This document shows, piece by piece, positions 1 to 8,580 of a stretch of DNA of 35,529 nucleotides; positions within the stretch are counted from its first letter, which is position 1, and every line of letters starts with the position of its first letter. A program made the position numbers and the translations under genes. A model generated the notes under the pieces. That model made no database searches. It saw only the letters and a list, made by a program, of their open reading frames with translations, and was not told the DNA's origin. This stretch comes from an uncultured Planctomycetota bacterium (GTDB taxonomy: Bacteria > Planctomycetota > Planctomycetia > Pirellulales > Thermoguttaceae), in NCBI GenBank assembly GCA_902770245.1, contig CACXSS010000002.1, forward strand, positions 1-35,529, written 5' to 3'.

Positions 1-94
1 TAAATCATCGACTAAAATATATTTATTTATTAAAAATATAAAGGGAATCAAGTCTTGCCAATAATGCAAGTATGAAAAATAAACAATCGGTGTA

Positions 95-121
95 AATCCA
101 TCTCATCCGTGTTTTCCGTGT
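95..121. repeat. degenerate 9-bp tandem array
   Basis: Three consecutive 9-base units can be read here: aatccatct, catccgtgt and tttccgtgt. The array lies in an AT-rich gap (1-199) downstream of the minus-strand CPBP gene, in which I see nothing else. It resembles the ACGGATT nonamers at 27953-27987 read on the other strand. Confidence 0.5.
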
Positions 122-199
122 GGGACTAATAGCCCCTAAATAAACCTATTTTAGTTCACAGGTACGGACTTGCCGGAAGAGCCTTATATATTCCGTCTG

Positions 200-985
200 T
201 TAAAGCCCAAATATCAACGCCCAGTCCAGAGCTACGCCCAACGCGGCGTGCTGAACCCAACTGGAAATAATCGACCGGGTTCTGAACGCAATAAATCCCC
301 AGAAAAGTCCGCCGCCCAGCGCGCCCCAGATTTCTGCTCCAGGATGTCCAAAATGGAAAAACGCCGTAACCGCCATCTGAATAAGCAAAGAATTTATCGC
401 GCCGCACGTTGGCGTCAAACCGTGTAAAAGAAAGCCGCGGAAAAAGAACTCGTAGGCTGAGTAATACAGAAAAATATATAATAATGTATGAACGACAAAC
501 CACGTCATAGAGCCGTCAGCTGACCACTGGCTTGCTGGATTAAGCGGATAAACCGCGTGAAAGCCCGAAACCACGCCGGACATTGCACCTAACCATATCG
601 TAATCGGCGTAAAAATCAAGATTCCGGCAATCGTTCGCTTAACGTTTCCCAGCTGCAAGCCGTAGTCTGCGAGTCGTTCTCGCAAAACCAGTTTGATAAT
701 CAGAACCGGAACAAGTCCAAAAATTCCCAAAGCGGCAAAGATCCGCCAGCATCCATAGAAAAACGTTGACCAGCAGTTCGGCTCCATACTGGATAGATCC
801 GGCTTGACGGGAAGACATTTCCAAGTGCACAGAGCTATTGCCATATACATTATTATTATCGTTGGCTTAAACTGCTCTGGACTGACAAGACTTTTAAAAA
901 ACAGCGTTCGAGTCCATCTCGATGCATATTCGGAGGAATATCGATCATTTACCGGGGCGTCAGTTTGAGTTTTTACGTTTTCCAT
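200..985 (-). CDS. CPBP (CAAX/ABI) family intramembrane protein
   Basis: This is a 261-residue polytopic membrane protein of the CPBP family (Abi / CAAX-processing glutamic peptidase-like). Hydrophobic segments lie near residues 42-60, 74-100, 117-140, 160-178, 195-212 and 220-235. The family motifs are recognisable. Motif 1 is YEFFFRGFLL with E179 and R183. Motif 2 is FHFGH at 210-214, giving FxxxH. Motif 3 is a late H246 followed by D254. The usual first glutamate of EExxxR is replaced by Tyr178, so proteolytic activity is uncertain. Family members process prenylated or other membrane proteins, and some act in bacteriocin immunity; the role here is unknown. The ATG at 985 is the only good start. 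It lies downstream of the epimerase on the same strand, with a hairpin terminator in between, so it is probably transcribed separately. Confidence 0.75.
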   Translation of the reverse strand: MENVKTQTDAPVNDRYSSEYASRWTRTLFFKSLVSPEQFKPTIIIMYMAIALCTWKCLPVKPDLSSMEPNCWSTFFYGCWRIFAALGIFGLVPVLIIKLVLRERLADYGLQLGNVKRTIAGILIFTPITIWLGAMSGVVSGFHAVYPLNPASQWSADGSMTWFVVHTLLYIFLYYSAYEFFFRGFLLHGLTPTCGAINSLLIQMAVTAFFHFGHPGAEIWGALGGGLFWGFIAFRTRSIISSWVQHAALGVALDWALIFGL

Positions 986-1052
986 TTAAAAAACTGCTTA
1001 ACTATCTATAAATAAACAGGTTATCAAAAAAGAAAAAAGCAAACGCTACACC

Positions 1053-1080
1053 CCCTCCAAATATAAATATATTTGGAGGG
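1053..1080 (-). terminator. hairpin terminator of the epimerase gene
   Basis: An inverted repeat CCCTCCAAATAT / ATATTTGGAGGG with a very short AT loop is followed, reading the minus strand, by a T-rich stretch at about 1040-1020. It lies 45 bases past the epimerase stop, as expected for an intrinsic terminator. Confidence 0.6.
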
Positions 1081-1124
1081 TACATGCGTTATTTATTCAT
1101 CATTTTAATTTATCAAGTTCCATA

Positions 1125-2177
1125 TTATTTTTTAATCTCCTCCAACCAGCGGCACGTTCTGGCAAATCCTTCTTCTATGCCAACGGGGTCGTATCCCAGT
1201 TCAGATTTGGCTTTATCGACGCTGTAGGTCCAATCGTCAACAAAAGTCGCCACCCAGCCGGGAGTGATTCGAGGATAAATGCCAAACACTTTGGCGCACA
1301 AGAGCAAAAACCGCCCTGCCAGCATCGGACCGAATTTCAGAAGCTTGATCTTGAAATGCTTTTTCCCTGTTACTTTTTCGATAACCTCAAAAACATGTTC
1401 CAGCGAAGCGTTTTCCCCGCCTAAAATGTAGCGTTCGCCAATTCGTCCGCGCTCCATTGCCAGAATTTGCCCCTGAGCGACGTCGTCAACCAGAACGTAG
1501 TTCCCAATATTGACGCCGCGATTGGGCAGGAACGGGAATCGTCCGCAGCGAATGTCGTCGATCAAAGCCGCCATCGCGTTGCCTTCCGACATCTGCCCGG
1601 GACCGTAAACGCGAGCGGGGTTGACAATCGTAACCGGAAGCCCGTCCGCCGCCCATTGCAAAGCCTCCTTTTCTGCAATCGACTTCGACTCTTCGTACTC
1701 CGTATAGTATTTATCGGTAATTCGAGGCATGTTCTCGTCGCCAATCACGCCGGGCGCCGTCGGTCCAAACGTTACAATGGAAGACGTCCAGACGATTTTT
1801 TCAACGCCCAACTCTTTGGCGGCAATAAAAACGTTTCTCATGCCGTCAACGTTGATTTTTGTATAAATGGATTTATCTCGAGAATAGTTCTTTGCATATC
1901 CCGCCAGATGAAATACGCCCTCAGCGCCGGACATCGCATTTTTGAGAGATTCTACAGATTGAATATCTCCCTCAATCCACGTAAAGTTCGGATGTTCCCA
2001 CAAAGTCGCTTTATCGCCAGAAAATCCCGGAGGATATTCCGGCTTTTTTCTCGACATCCCTGTTACATAATGCCCAGCCGCCAACAGTTTTTCAATTATT
2101 TTAGAACCAATAAATCCCGTAGCGCCCGTTACAAACAGGCGTCGAGGCGACTCGAGGGAAAAATTTACCTCGTTCAT
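1125..2177 (-). CDS. NAD(P)-dependent epimerase/dehydratase (extended SDR, DFR-like)
   Basis: This is a 350-residue extended short-chain dehydrogenase/reductase. The N-terminal Rossmann fold shows the nucleotide-binding GATGFIG motif (G18, G21, G24). The catalytic part shows the TSS serine at about 132-133 and Y161-x-x-x-K165 in YEESK. The sequence around it resembles dihydroflavonol-4-reductase-like and hopanoid-associated HpnA-type epimerases more than UDP-sugar 4-epimerases, so the substrate could be a nucleotide sugar or a lipid-linked ketone or sugar. There is no signal peptide, so it should be cytoplasmic. The ATG at 2177 has an AAAGGA ribosome-binding site about 8 bases upstream. The gene is divergent from the large secreted-protein gene across a 559-base gap. 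The enzyme class is secure; the substrate is not. Confidence 0.85.
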   Translation of the reverse strand: MNEVNFSLESPRRLFVTGATGFIGSKIIEKLLAAGHYVTGMSRKKPEYPPGFSGDKATLWEHPNFTWIEGDIQSVESLKNAMSGAEGVFHLAGYAKNYSRDKSIYTKINVDGMRNVFIAAKELGVEKIVWTSSIVTFGPTAPGVIGDENMPRITDKYYTEYEESKSIAEKEALQWAADGLPVTIVNPARVYGPGQMSEGNAMAALIDDIRCGRFPFLPNRGVNIGNYVLVDDVAQGQILAMERGRIGERYILGGENASLEHVFEVIEKVTGKKHFKIKLLKFGPMLAGRFLLLCAKVFGIYPRITPGWVATFVDDWTYSVDKAKSELGYDPVGIEEGFARTCRWLEEIKK

Positions 2178-2453
2178 TCTTTAATCCTTTTTATTTTAAT
2201 CCTTGATTCTTTGAGATTCGTGGAATAATTCATGCGAACTTCTAATTTCAGTAATAATATATATCGTCCTTTAATACGCTATTATTCTTCCAAATCGGTT
2301 TTTACTGGTATCGAAATACTAAAAATCAGAATGAAGATTAAAAAAGCGTCAGACTAACAACTGAAATAACTGTCATAATTCCTATTTTCATTACAGAAAA
2401 AGCTGTTTTAAAGAATTTTTTGACTTTTTTTCGAAAAAATGAGGGGGAGTTGC

Positions 2454-2482
2454 TTGAATAATGCTCAATAATTGTGTAAGAT
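2454..2482 (+). promoter_or_regulatory. sigma-70-like promoter for the large secreted protein
   Basis: TTGAAT (2454-2459), a 17-base spacer and TAAGAT (2477-2482) form a plausible vegetative promoter about 255 bases upstream of the start at 2737. It predicts a long 5' leader. The rest of the 2178-2453 gap is AT-rich and shows nothing else clear. Confidence 0.4.
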
Positions 2483-2500
2483 ATTCGTATTAGATAGTAG

Positions 2501-2567
2501 GCGCTATGTAGAGTAGCGCGCCCCTACGTACATACAAAATGGATTGCTGCCGCAGTTGCGGCAACAA
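2501..2567 (+). other. two leader hairpins ahead of the large secreted protein
   Basis: Two stem-loops lie in the predicted 5' leader. The first is GCGCTA / TAGCGC (2501-2519). The second is TGCCGC-agtt-GCGGCA (2548-2563), extended by TTG/CAA to 2544-2567. A further small stem, TGTCG / CGACA, lies near 2694-2711, just before the AAAGGA ribosome-binding site at 2723-2728. They could stabilise the mRNA or control translation; I do not recognise a known riboswitch. Confidence 0.35.
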
Positions 2568-2736
2568 CGCAATTAAAAGTTACGGTCGGAAGCTGTATTT
2601 TTAGTCTTTTTGTATTAAAAAATTATTCTCGTAAACAAGCGAAGCGTTCAAAATCGGAAAGCTTGAGCCGGTTTTGAGAGCTTAACGCTCATGTCGTTAT
2701 GTTTCGACATCAGCAGATTACGAAAGGAACATCACA

Positions 2737-5223
2737 ATGAAAAGCGTTAGCATGATCAAAGTCTTGCTGGCTCTTGCAGTTCTTGCTTTGACAAGCGTTG
2801 CAATGGCTGAAGATGCGCCTTGGGTAATTGACAACATCGTCAAAACCGGGTCAGCAGACACAACCGAACCCTCTGCTGACGGCTCTTGCCTTCAAATTGA
2901 ATTGAAGATGGCGCCGTCCGCAAAAAACGTCCCCTGGCACAATTTCAAAATTGTCGACGTCAGCGGCGCCCCCGTTGGTACGCTGGATTCATGGGACGAA
3001 GAAACCAGAACGCTGTTCTTCGATGGAGACTGGTCTAAAGTAGTCGGTCTTTATCTGGAAGGCATGGGAAACCGTCAGGAGCTGTTCCCCAACGCAGTCG
3101 TTCAAGACGTTGAACCGGTCAAACCGGTCGCCCCGGTTATCAAGCCGGCGGTTGTCAACAACGTTCCGAGCTATCCGCTTCGTTATGAAGAACCAATTGC
3201 CCGCACAGAACGCCACGTTATCGACAATGTCGAACGCGTTGTCAACGTTCATCACGACGGCGTCCGCACTTACTATGACGGACATCGCGACGTTTACGTA
3301 GACGATCACAATCACGTCGTTCATCACGGCGGAGACGTCTATCATGACGACGTACATCATCATGGCGGAAGCGGCGTTGGCGGCGGACACGGACATGGTC
3401 ACGGTCACGGTCATGGACACGGCGGCGGAGACGCTGTTGCTGACAACGGCTCTGGATCCGGCTGCGATTGCGGTCATTGCGACGGCAACCACGGCGATGG
3501 CTGCACCTGCGGCAAATGCTCTGGCAAGGGCGGCGATGGTACAGGCGCTGGAGCTGGCGACGGCGACGGTTCTGGCTGCAAGTACTGCGGCGGTTCCGGC
3601 TGTGCGAAATGCGGCAACGGTCCTGGTTCCCCGTGGGAAATGGACGCTTACGCTAAAAACGTTGGACAAGGCAATAAATTAGCTATGGGCGCTGGCAAAG
3701 GCGCTTACGGCGAAGAAGCTCCTGGCTGCGGCTGCGGTGAAGGAAAAGGTCCCGGAACCGACGAAGGCGATGGCGAAGGCGAAGATTGCCCATGCAAAGA
3801 CGGTGAAGGAACAGCTCCGGGCGAAGGTCCTGGTCCCGGCGAAGGCGAAGGTCCTGGTCCTGGAGAAGGAACCGGTCCCGCTCCTGATGAAGGCGAAGGT
3901 CCGCTTCCTGACGAAGGCGAAGAAGCTGCTCCTGGCGAAGGTCCCGGTCCTGGTCCTGGAGAAGATTGCGGCTGCGGTCCGGAACCCGGTCCCAACCCGA
4001 TGGAACCGCCAACGGGTCCTGAACCGAACGCTCCTGCCCCTGGTCCAGCTCCGGGAACAGCCCCTGGAATGGGTCCTGGAGGTCCGGGCGCTTATGGTCC
4101 GAACATGGTAAACCTGGCTCCTCAAGTCAGACCGCGCGTTAAGAACCTGGCGAAGAACTTCTTCAAGAAGCCCCCGGTAATTGACGGTCCGGAAATCTAC
4201 GTATTCAATCCCCAGAAGCCTTACTACAATCCCCAGGTTCCGTACTATGGATACAACCAGGGTTACGGATATGGCGGCGGCGGTTACGGATACGGCGGAG
4301 GCGGAGGAGGAGCTTACGGCAACATTCCTGAAGGCGCTTTCGATTACAAGAAACCCGAATATGAAGATCATTTTGTCATGTACATTTCCACTGGAAATGA
4401 CAAGACTGAAGGCATCGTTTATCAGGTAGATGAAAACGGCCGCATTCTCGGTCAGGTCAAACTGCCGTACACTGCTACAGGTTTGGCTATTCACCGCGAC
4501 AACGGTCTGGTCTGCGCCGCTCCGCGCGACGGAGGCAAGATTTACCGCATCAACGATTCCGGCAAGATGTCCTTGGTTATGGAAAACAATGAAGACGTTG
4601 TTCACCCGTCTGACGTTGCTGTTGGATACAATTCCGATAGCATGATTCTTGCGGACGACCTCGCCAAAACGTTGACCCTGTCCAACACCGCCGGCGTTAA
4701 GCCGACCACGTACAAACGAATCAAGGGCAGCAAGTACGAACAGCCCAAGATGTCTGTTGCCGCTGGTCGCGACAAGTCCGTCTTGTTCTCCTCTGACGAA
4801 AACCCGGGCGTTTATCGTTACACTGGAAACGCAACTGAAACCGAACCGGTTCTGCCGAAGTCCGGAGCTGTTGCCGCCAGCAACGCCAACGACAACTGGG
4901 CTGCCACTCAGGACAACAGCATTGTTGTTATGGAAGGAACTCAGGAACAGTATTCGTTCGACGTTCCGTCCACCCACCGCGTTTACAAGAAGGGCATGCT
5001 CAGCTTTGCTCCGCGCGATTCCGTTGTTACTGCCGTTCAGCAGGCTGACGGAGATCAATCGCCATGGTTGATGATGTTCCGCAAGGACGAAAATGGCGAA
5101 AAGCAATGCCGATCCTTGTTCAAGTGGGATGAAGAAAAGTATGGCGAAATGCAAGACTTCGTCGTTGGTCCGCGTATGTACTGGGAACAGAATGAACGCA
5201 AGACCATGAAGAGCATGTACTAA
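2737..5223 (+). CDS. large secreted His/Cys/Gly/Pro-rich protein with propeller-like C-terminus
   Basis: I do not recognise this 828-residue protein as a named family. It begins with a clear signal peptide (cleavage likely after AMA, about residue 24). The following blocks can be seen: a unique N-terminal domain to about 130; a His/Asp-rich stretch (about 169-233) ending in HGHGHGHG; a Cys/Gly block (about 243-293) with repeated CxCGxC-like motifs; a Gly-Glu-Pro repeat region of PGPGEGEG type (about 328-448); a Tyr/Gly stretch (about 497-528); and a C-terminal domain (about 544-828) with strand repeats resembling a six-bladed NHL/SMP-30-type beta-propeller. The His and Cys blocks could bind metal, and the Gly/Pro blocks suggest an extended or fibrous surface structure; both are inference. 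AAAGGA 8 bases upstream sets the start. It is a single-gene unit with its own promoter and terminator. Confidence 0.85.
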   Translation: MKSVSMIKVLLALAVLALTSVAMAEDAPWVIDNIVKTGSADTTEPSADGSCLQIELKMAPSAKNVPWHNFKIVDVSGAPVGTLDSWDEETRTLFFDGDWSKVVGLYLEGMGNRQELFPNAVVQDVEPVKPVAPVIKPAVVNNVPSYPLRYEEPIARTERHVIDNVERVVNVHHDGVRTYYDGHRDVYVDDHNHVVHHGGDVYHDDVHHHGGSGVGGGHGHGHGHGHGHGGGDAVADNGSGSGCDCGHCDGNHGDGCTCGKCSGKGGDGTGAGAGDGDGSGCKYCGGSGCAKCGNGPGSPWEMDAYAKNVGQGNKLAMGAGKGAYGEEAPGCGCGEGKGPGTDEGDGEGEDCPCKDGEGTAPGEGPGPGEGEGPGPGEGTGPAPDEGEGPLPDEGEEAAPGEGPGPGPGEDCGCGPEPGPNPMEPPTGPEPNAPAPGPAPGTAPGMGPGGPGAYGPNMVNLAPQVRPRVKNLAKNFFKKPPVIDGPEIYVFNPQKPYYNPQVPYYGYNQGYGYGGGGYGYGGGGGGAYGNIPEGAFDYKKPEYEDHFVMYISTGNDKTEGIVYQVDENGRILGQVKLPYTATGLAIHRDNGLVCAAPRDGGKIYRINDSGKMSLVMENNEDVVHPSDVAVGYNSDSMILADDLAKTLTLSNTAGVKPTTYKRIKGSKYEQPKMSVAAGRDKSVLFSSDENPGVYRYTGNATETEPVLPKSGAVAASNANDNWAATQDNSIVVMEGTQEQYSFDVPSTHRVYKKGMLSFAPRDSVVTAVQQADGDQSPWLMMFRKDENGEKQCRSLFKWDEEKYGEMQDFVVGPRMYWEQNERKTMKSMY

Positions 5224-5264
5224 TCATACCTGGTACGTAAAAACTTTCGTAATCTGTAACATTA

Positions 5265-5301
5265 CCGCGGGATTCTGCTTTGACCGAATCCCGCGGTTTT
5301 T
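5265..5301 (+). terminator. strong intrinsic terminator
   Basis: The 11-bp perfect stem CCGCGGGATTC / GAATCCCGCGG (5265-5275 and 5286-5296) has a 10-base loop and is followed by TTTTT. It ends the large secreted-protein transcript 42 bases past the stop. Confidence 0.9.
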
Positions 5302-5371
5302 GCAGTTAAAAGGCTATTATTTTTTCGTTTTATAAATTATTCCTTTCCCCTTAATTTGAAACGGTATTACA

Positions 5372-5938
5372 ATGAACTACAGACTGCTGATTATGACTAC
5401 CGTTTTAGCGATGTTTGCCGCCATTTACTCTACCGCCATGGCGCAAAACGCTCCTGCCAGCGCAGTTCAGCTTCCAACATTCGGATACAATACAGTTAAT
5501 ACAACAGTATCAGTACCGGATCGCGGCGGGGTTTACATGGGGGGAATTAAACGTTCGTCTTCCGGCAGAACAGAATCCGGGGCGCCGTTGCTACCGTTTA
5601 AAAATCGTTCGATTGGCAATCAGACGTCCGCATCTTCTTTTAGCGTTCATGCTTACATTCACGATTTTGAAGCAATGGACGAAGCCGCGCTCAACGCTGG
5701 CGCTGCCGCTATTTCTAACGGCGCAGGAGGTCCCGCTATCGTCAATGGAAACAAAACCATTCCGTTCCGTTACGCAGACACTCAACCGCAGCCACAGCGC
5801 AAGACAGCCAATCCCAATCAGGTGTCAGTTCGCAAGCGTACAAAGTCCGCCAATACAAGCGAGGAGCCGTTAGTTTTAACCGGACGCAGAACAAAGAACG
5901 CCGCCGTTCTGGGAAATATTAAGGATCACCTTGAATGA
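5372..5938 (+). CDS. small secreted protein with secretin-like TVSVPDRGGVYMGG motif
   Basis: This 188-residue protein starts with a signal peptide (cleavage likely after AMA at residue 24). Residues about 44-61 read TVSVPDRGGVYMGGIKR, which resembles the TVSVPDGGTVLLGG signature of the secretin C-terminal domain, but the protein is far too short to be a secretin. A second conserved-looking piece, HDFEAMDEAALN, lies near 97-108. I recall similar small exported proteins in planctomycetes, without a known function. The C-terminal third is basic and low-complexity. Its stop codon overlaps the start of the downstream methyltransferase (ATGA), so the two are probably translationally coupled. That is an odd pairing for an exported protein and a DNA-modifying enzyme. 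No Shine-Dalgarno sequence is evident. Confidence 0.75.
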   Translation: MNYRLLIMTTVLAMFAAIYSTAMAQNAPASAVQLPTFGYNTVNTTVSVPDRGGVYMGGIKRSSSGRTESGAPLLPFKNRSIGNQTSASSFSVHAYIHDFEAMDEAALNAGAAAISNGAGGPAIVNGNKTIPFRYADTQPQPQRKTANPNQVSVRKRTKSANTSEEPLVLTGRRTKNAAVLGNIKDHLE

Positions 5939-8562
5939 ATATAGATTCAAACGATTCTATTATCTTGCCGCGTCCAGCCGGAGGAAATCCGGTTCTGCTC
6001 TGGGATGCTAAAAATGATTCAGACGCCAATTTAGCTGTTGACGTCCACAAGCTTTTCGTTCACGAGCGCTTTTATCCTGAACGTTACGCACAAAAGGCGC
6101 TTTCGGAAAACAAGTCAAAAGCGCGGAAATCCGCTCAGCAAACGCTGTTCGAATCTTCAGACAGCTCGTCAAATCTTAAACCTAACGTCAATTCTTACGT
6201 CCATTCCGAAAACTGGAACAATCGGTTAATTCTGGGCGATTCCCTGCTGGTTATGGCGTCTCTCTTAAAATGTGACGGATTGAAAGGGAAAGTTCAGACC
6301 GTCTACTTTGATCCGCCCTACGGAATCAATTTCAGCAAGAACGTAAAACTGTCAAACAGCCGAAAAAGCGCTGACTTGTCAGAAAAAAACAGCGAGTTTT
6401 TCCCGGAGATTCAGGCGTATCGCGACTCTTGGCGCAACGGGATTTCAGGCTATCTGAATTTTCTCCGGGATCGTTTGACGCTGATTCGGGAATTGCTCGC
6501 AGACTCCGGTTCAATTTTTGTTCAGATGGGCGAAGAAAACGTCCATCGCGTTCGTCTTGTGCTGGATGAGATTTTTGGCGCTGATAATTTTGTAACAACT
6601 ATAAATTATCGAACGTCAAGCGGGTTCCCCACTCGCGCTATCAGCCGCGTTGGCGACTATATTCTTTGGTACGGAAAAGACAAACGCGTTTTGAAATACC
6701 ATCCGTTGTTTCGTCCCAAAGACCCAATTACCGGAGACGAGCATGGAAATTATCGGTTCATAGAGTTGTCCGATTATTCCCGTCGTCCGATGACGCCCGA
6801 AGAGCGAACCGGCAAACAGCCGCTTCCCAAAGAGGCGAGAATTTATCTGCCCGGAGCCATGGACAGCCAGGGGATCCAAAAAAAAGCTCAACCCGTTGAA
6901 TTTCACGGTCAAACTTATCACCCTGCTGGAAGCAGAATCTGGACGGCTCAGTATCCAATCGGCATGGAACGGCTTAAAAAGGCAAACCGACTCGAAGCCA
7001 TCGGGAAGAATTTACGTTACGTTCGGTATCTGGACGATTTCCCGTATATTCCTCTTACCTCTTTTTGGAACGACACCGGCGCAGCTGGGTTTTCGTACGA
7101 TAAGCGGTACGCGGTTCAAACCAACCCGATTGTCGTTCAACGCTGTCTGCTCATGACGACTGACCCGGGCGATCTGGTTTTAGACCCCGCCTGCGGCTCT
7201 GGCGTTACACCATTTGAAGCGGAACGATGGGGACGGCGCTGGATTGGCATTGACGCCTCGCGCTGCGCTGTCGCTATTACGACCGCTCGCCTTACTGGAG
7301 GGAAATATCCATATTATCAGATTGAGCTACAGTCAGACAATCCTGCCGATGGGTTTATTTATAAAAAAGCCCCGCATATCACCGTTAAGTCTGCTGGAAC
7401 AAACGAACAGATTGACATTATCTGGGACAAATATCAGTCTGAACTTCAAAAAATTGCTGCCGAGCTAAACTCTCTTTCAGGTCAAAACTGGAATGATTGG
7501 GAAATACCTCATCTGTCAGACGCAATCGTTAAAAGCCTACAGGCTGACATTCCTGTATTTACCCAAACGCTTGAACGCTATTGGCGGTTATTTGCCAGAC
7601 GGCAAAAGGAAATTGACAAGGCGATTTCAGAGAACTCGGAATCGGAACCGCTCTTTGATCAGCCTTTGGAAGATTCAAGCCGCTGCCGATGTACAAGTCC
7701 ATTTACAATAGAAAACCTTTATCCAGACGCTGTTACACAACCAGCAAAAACTGCAAAGAATACAAAACAGAAAGAGTTTGCAAAAATCATTCTGGAGCGT
7801 TTATCTCTTTCGGGAATCGTTTTGTACGGAAAGAAGCAACGCGTTAATTTTAGTAATCTGAAATTCATAAACTCCGGTAAGCTGACCGCTGACGGCGATT
7901 TTACGGTCAATCGTAATAACGCCGCTGCTGGCATTCTGATTGCAAATGAATTCGAAACCATTTCTCCTTCCGTTTTGACTCAGGCGGCTAAGGAAGCGCA
8001 TAAGAATCAGAAGGACGCGCTGTTTGTACTTGCGTTTAATTTCGCGCCCATAGAAGCGGAATTTCTGTCAACGCTGCCCTTGCCTGTCTATCCTGTCAAA
8101 ATCAACCCGGACATACACGCCGCCAACGAACTGAATAATTCAGAATCCAACTCCAGTTTTGTCTTATACGGAAGCCCGGTTTTGAACGTTCAACCTGTTT
8201 CCGATACGGAATTTCAGCTTGAATTAAAAGGCGTTCGGATGTACAATCCCTTAGCCCAGACAGAGGAAATCCAGCCGCCAGAAAGCGTTGGAGCATGGTA
8301 TATCGACGCGAATTACAACGGTCGTGAATTCTGCGTTTGTCAGATGCGATTTCCTGACGCCAGCTTGAATCCCTATCGACGCTGGAACAGCAAAGCGAAC
8401 TCGACTCATCTCAATCGAAAAGAATGGGACGCTCTGACAAGTTCCGTTTCCGACGTTATCAGCATTTCAAATTGTAACGTTGCCGTCAAAATCGTTTCCC
8501 CTGCCGGGGACGAAAGTACAGTTGTCATTTCAGACGCTTCTTTGCATCGGCGTCAAAAATAA
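5935..8562 (+). CDS. large beta-class DNA methyltransferase (probably adenine-specific), apparently without restriction partner
   Basis: This 875-residue protein is a site-specific DNA methyltransferase. The catalytic motif IV is DPPYGI at D126-Y129. The SAM-binding motif I is DPACGSG at 417-423. The order IV before I indicates the beta class, which mostly makes N6-adenine or N4-cytosine methylation. Between them are conserved-looking segments (GSIFVQMGEEN, RTSSGFPTRAISRVGDYI, WTAQYPIGMERLKKANRL), probably including target recognition. The C-terminal half (about 480-875) ends in a domain with LYGSP, GAWYIDANYNGREF and VAVKIVSPAGDES. I recall this from the family of large methyltransferases usually paired with a DEAD/DEAH-helicase Res protein. 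No such partner is adjacent: the upstream gene encodes an exported protein (ATGA overlap) and miaA follows. AAGGA lies about 10 bases before the ATG. It may be a solitary regulatory or epigenetic methyltransferase, or the relic of a defence system. Confidence 0.85.
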   Translation: MNIDSNDSIILPRPAGGNPVLLWDAKNDSDANLAVDVHKLFVHERFYPERYAQKALSENKSKARKSAQQTLFESSDSSSNLKPNVNSYVHSENWNNRLILGDSLLVMASLLKCDGLKGKVQTVYFDPPYGINFSKNVKLSNSRKSADLSEKNSEFFPEIQAYRDSWRNGISGYLNFLRDRLTLIRELLADSGSIFVQMGEENVHRVRLVLDEIFGADNFVTTINYRTSSGFPTRAISRVGDYILWYGKDKRVLKYHPLFRPKDPITGDEHGNYRFIELSDYSRRPMTPEERTGKQPLPKEARIYLPGAMDSQGIQKKAQPVEFHGQTYHPAGSRIWTAQYPIGMERLKKANRLEAIGKNLRYVRYLDDFPYIPLTSFWNDTGAAGFSYDKRYAVQTNPIVVQRCLLMTTDPGDLVLDPACGSGVTPFEAERWGRRWIGIDASRCAVAITTARLTGGKYPYYQIELQSDNPADGFIYKKAPHITVKSAGTNEQIDIIWDKYQSELQKIAAELNSLSGQNWNDWEIPHLSDAIVKSLQADIPVFTQTLERYWRLFARRQKEIDKAISENSESEPLFDQPLEDSSRCRCTSPFTIENLYPDAVTQPAKTAKNTKQKEFAKIILERLSLSGIVLYGKKQRVNFSNLKFINSGKLTADGDFTVNRNNAAAGILIANEFETISPSVLTQAAKEAHKNQKDALFVLAFNFAPIEAEFLSTLPLPVYPVKINPDIHAANELNNSESNSSFVLYGSPVLNVQPVSDTEFQLELKGVRMYNPLAQTEEIQPPESVGAWYIDANYNGREFCVCQMRFPDASLNPYRRWNSKANSTHLNRKEWDALTSSVSDVISISNCNVAVKIVSPAGDESTVVISDASLHRRQK

Positions 8563-8580
8563 AATTCCACTTTCATCGTC

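Noticed and set aside
2989..5154. Long open frames antisense to, or in other frames of, the large secreted-protein gene
   Set aside because: They mirror the low-complexity Gly/Pro/Glu codons, have extreme compositions (Val/Ala or Phe/Arg runs), no start signals and no family resemblance. The sense frame has a signal peptide, ribosome-binding site and terminator.
5935..8562. BREX PglX or DISARM methyltransferase
   Set aside because: No other BREX or DISARM genes (pglZ, brxC, drmA, drmB) are in the window, and the C-terminal domain looks like that of Res-associated methyltransferases.
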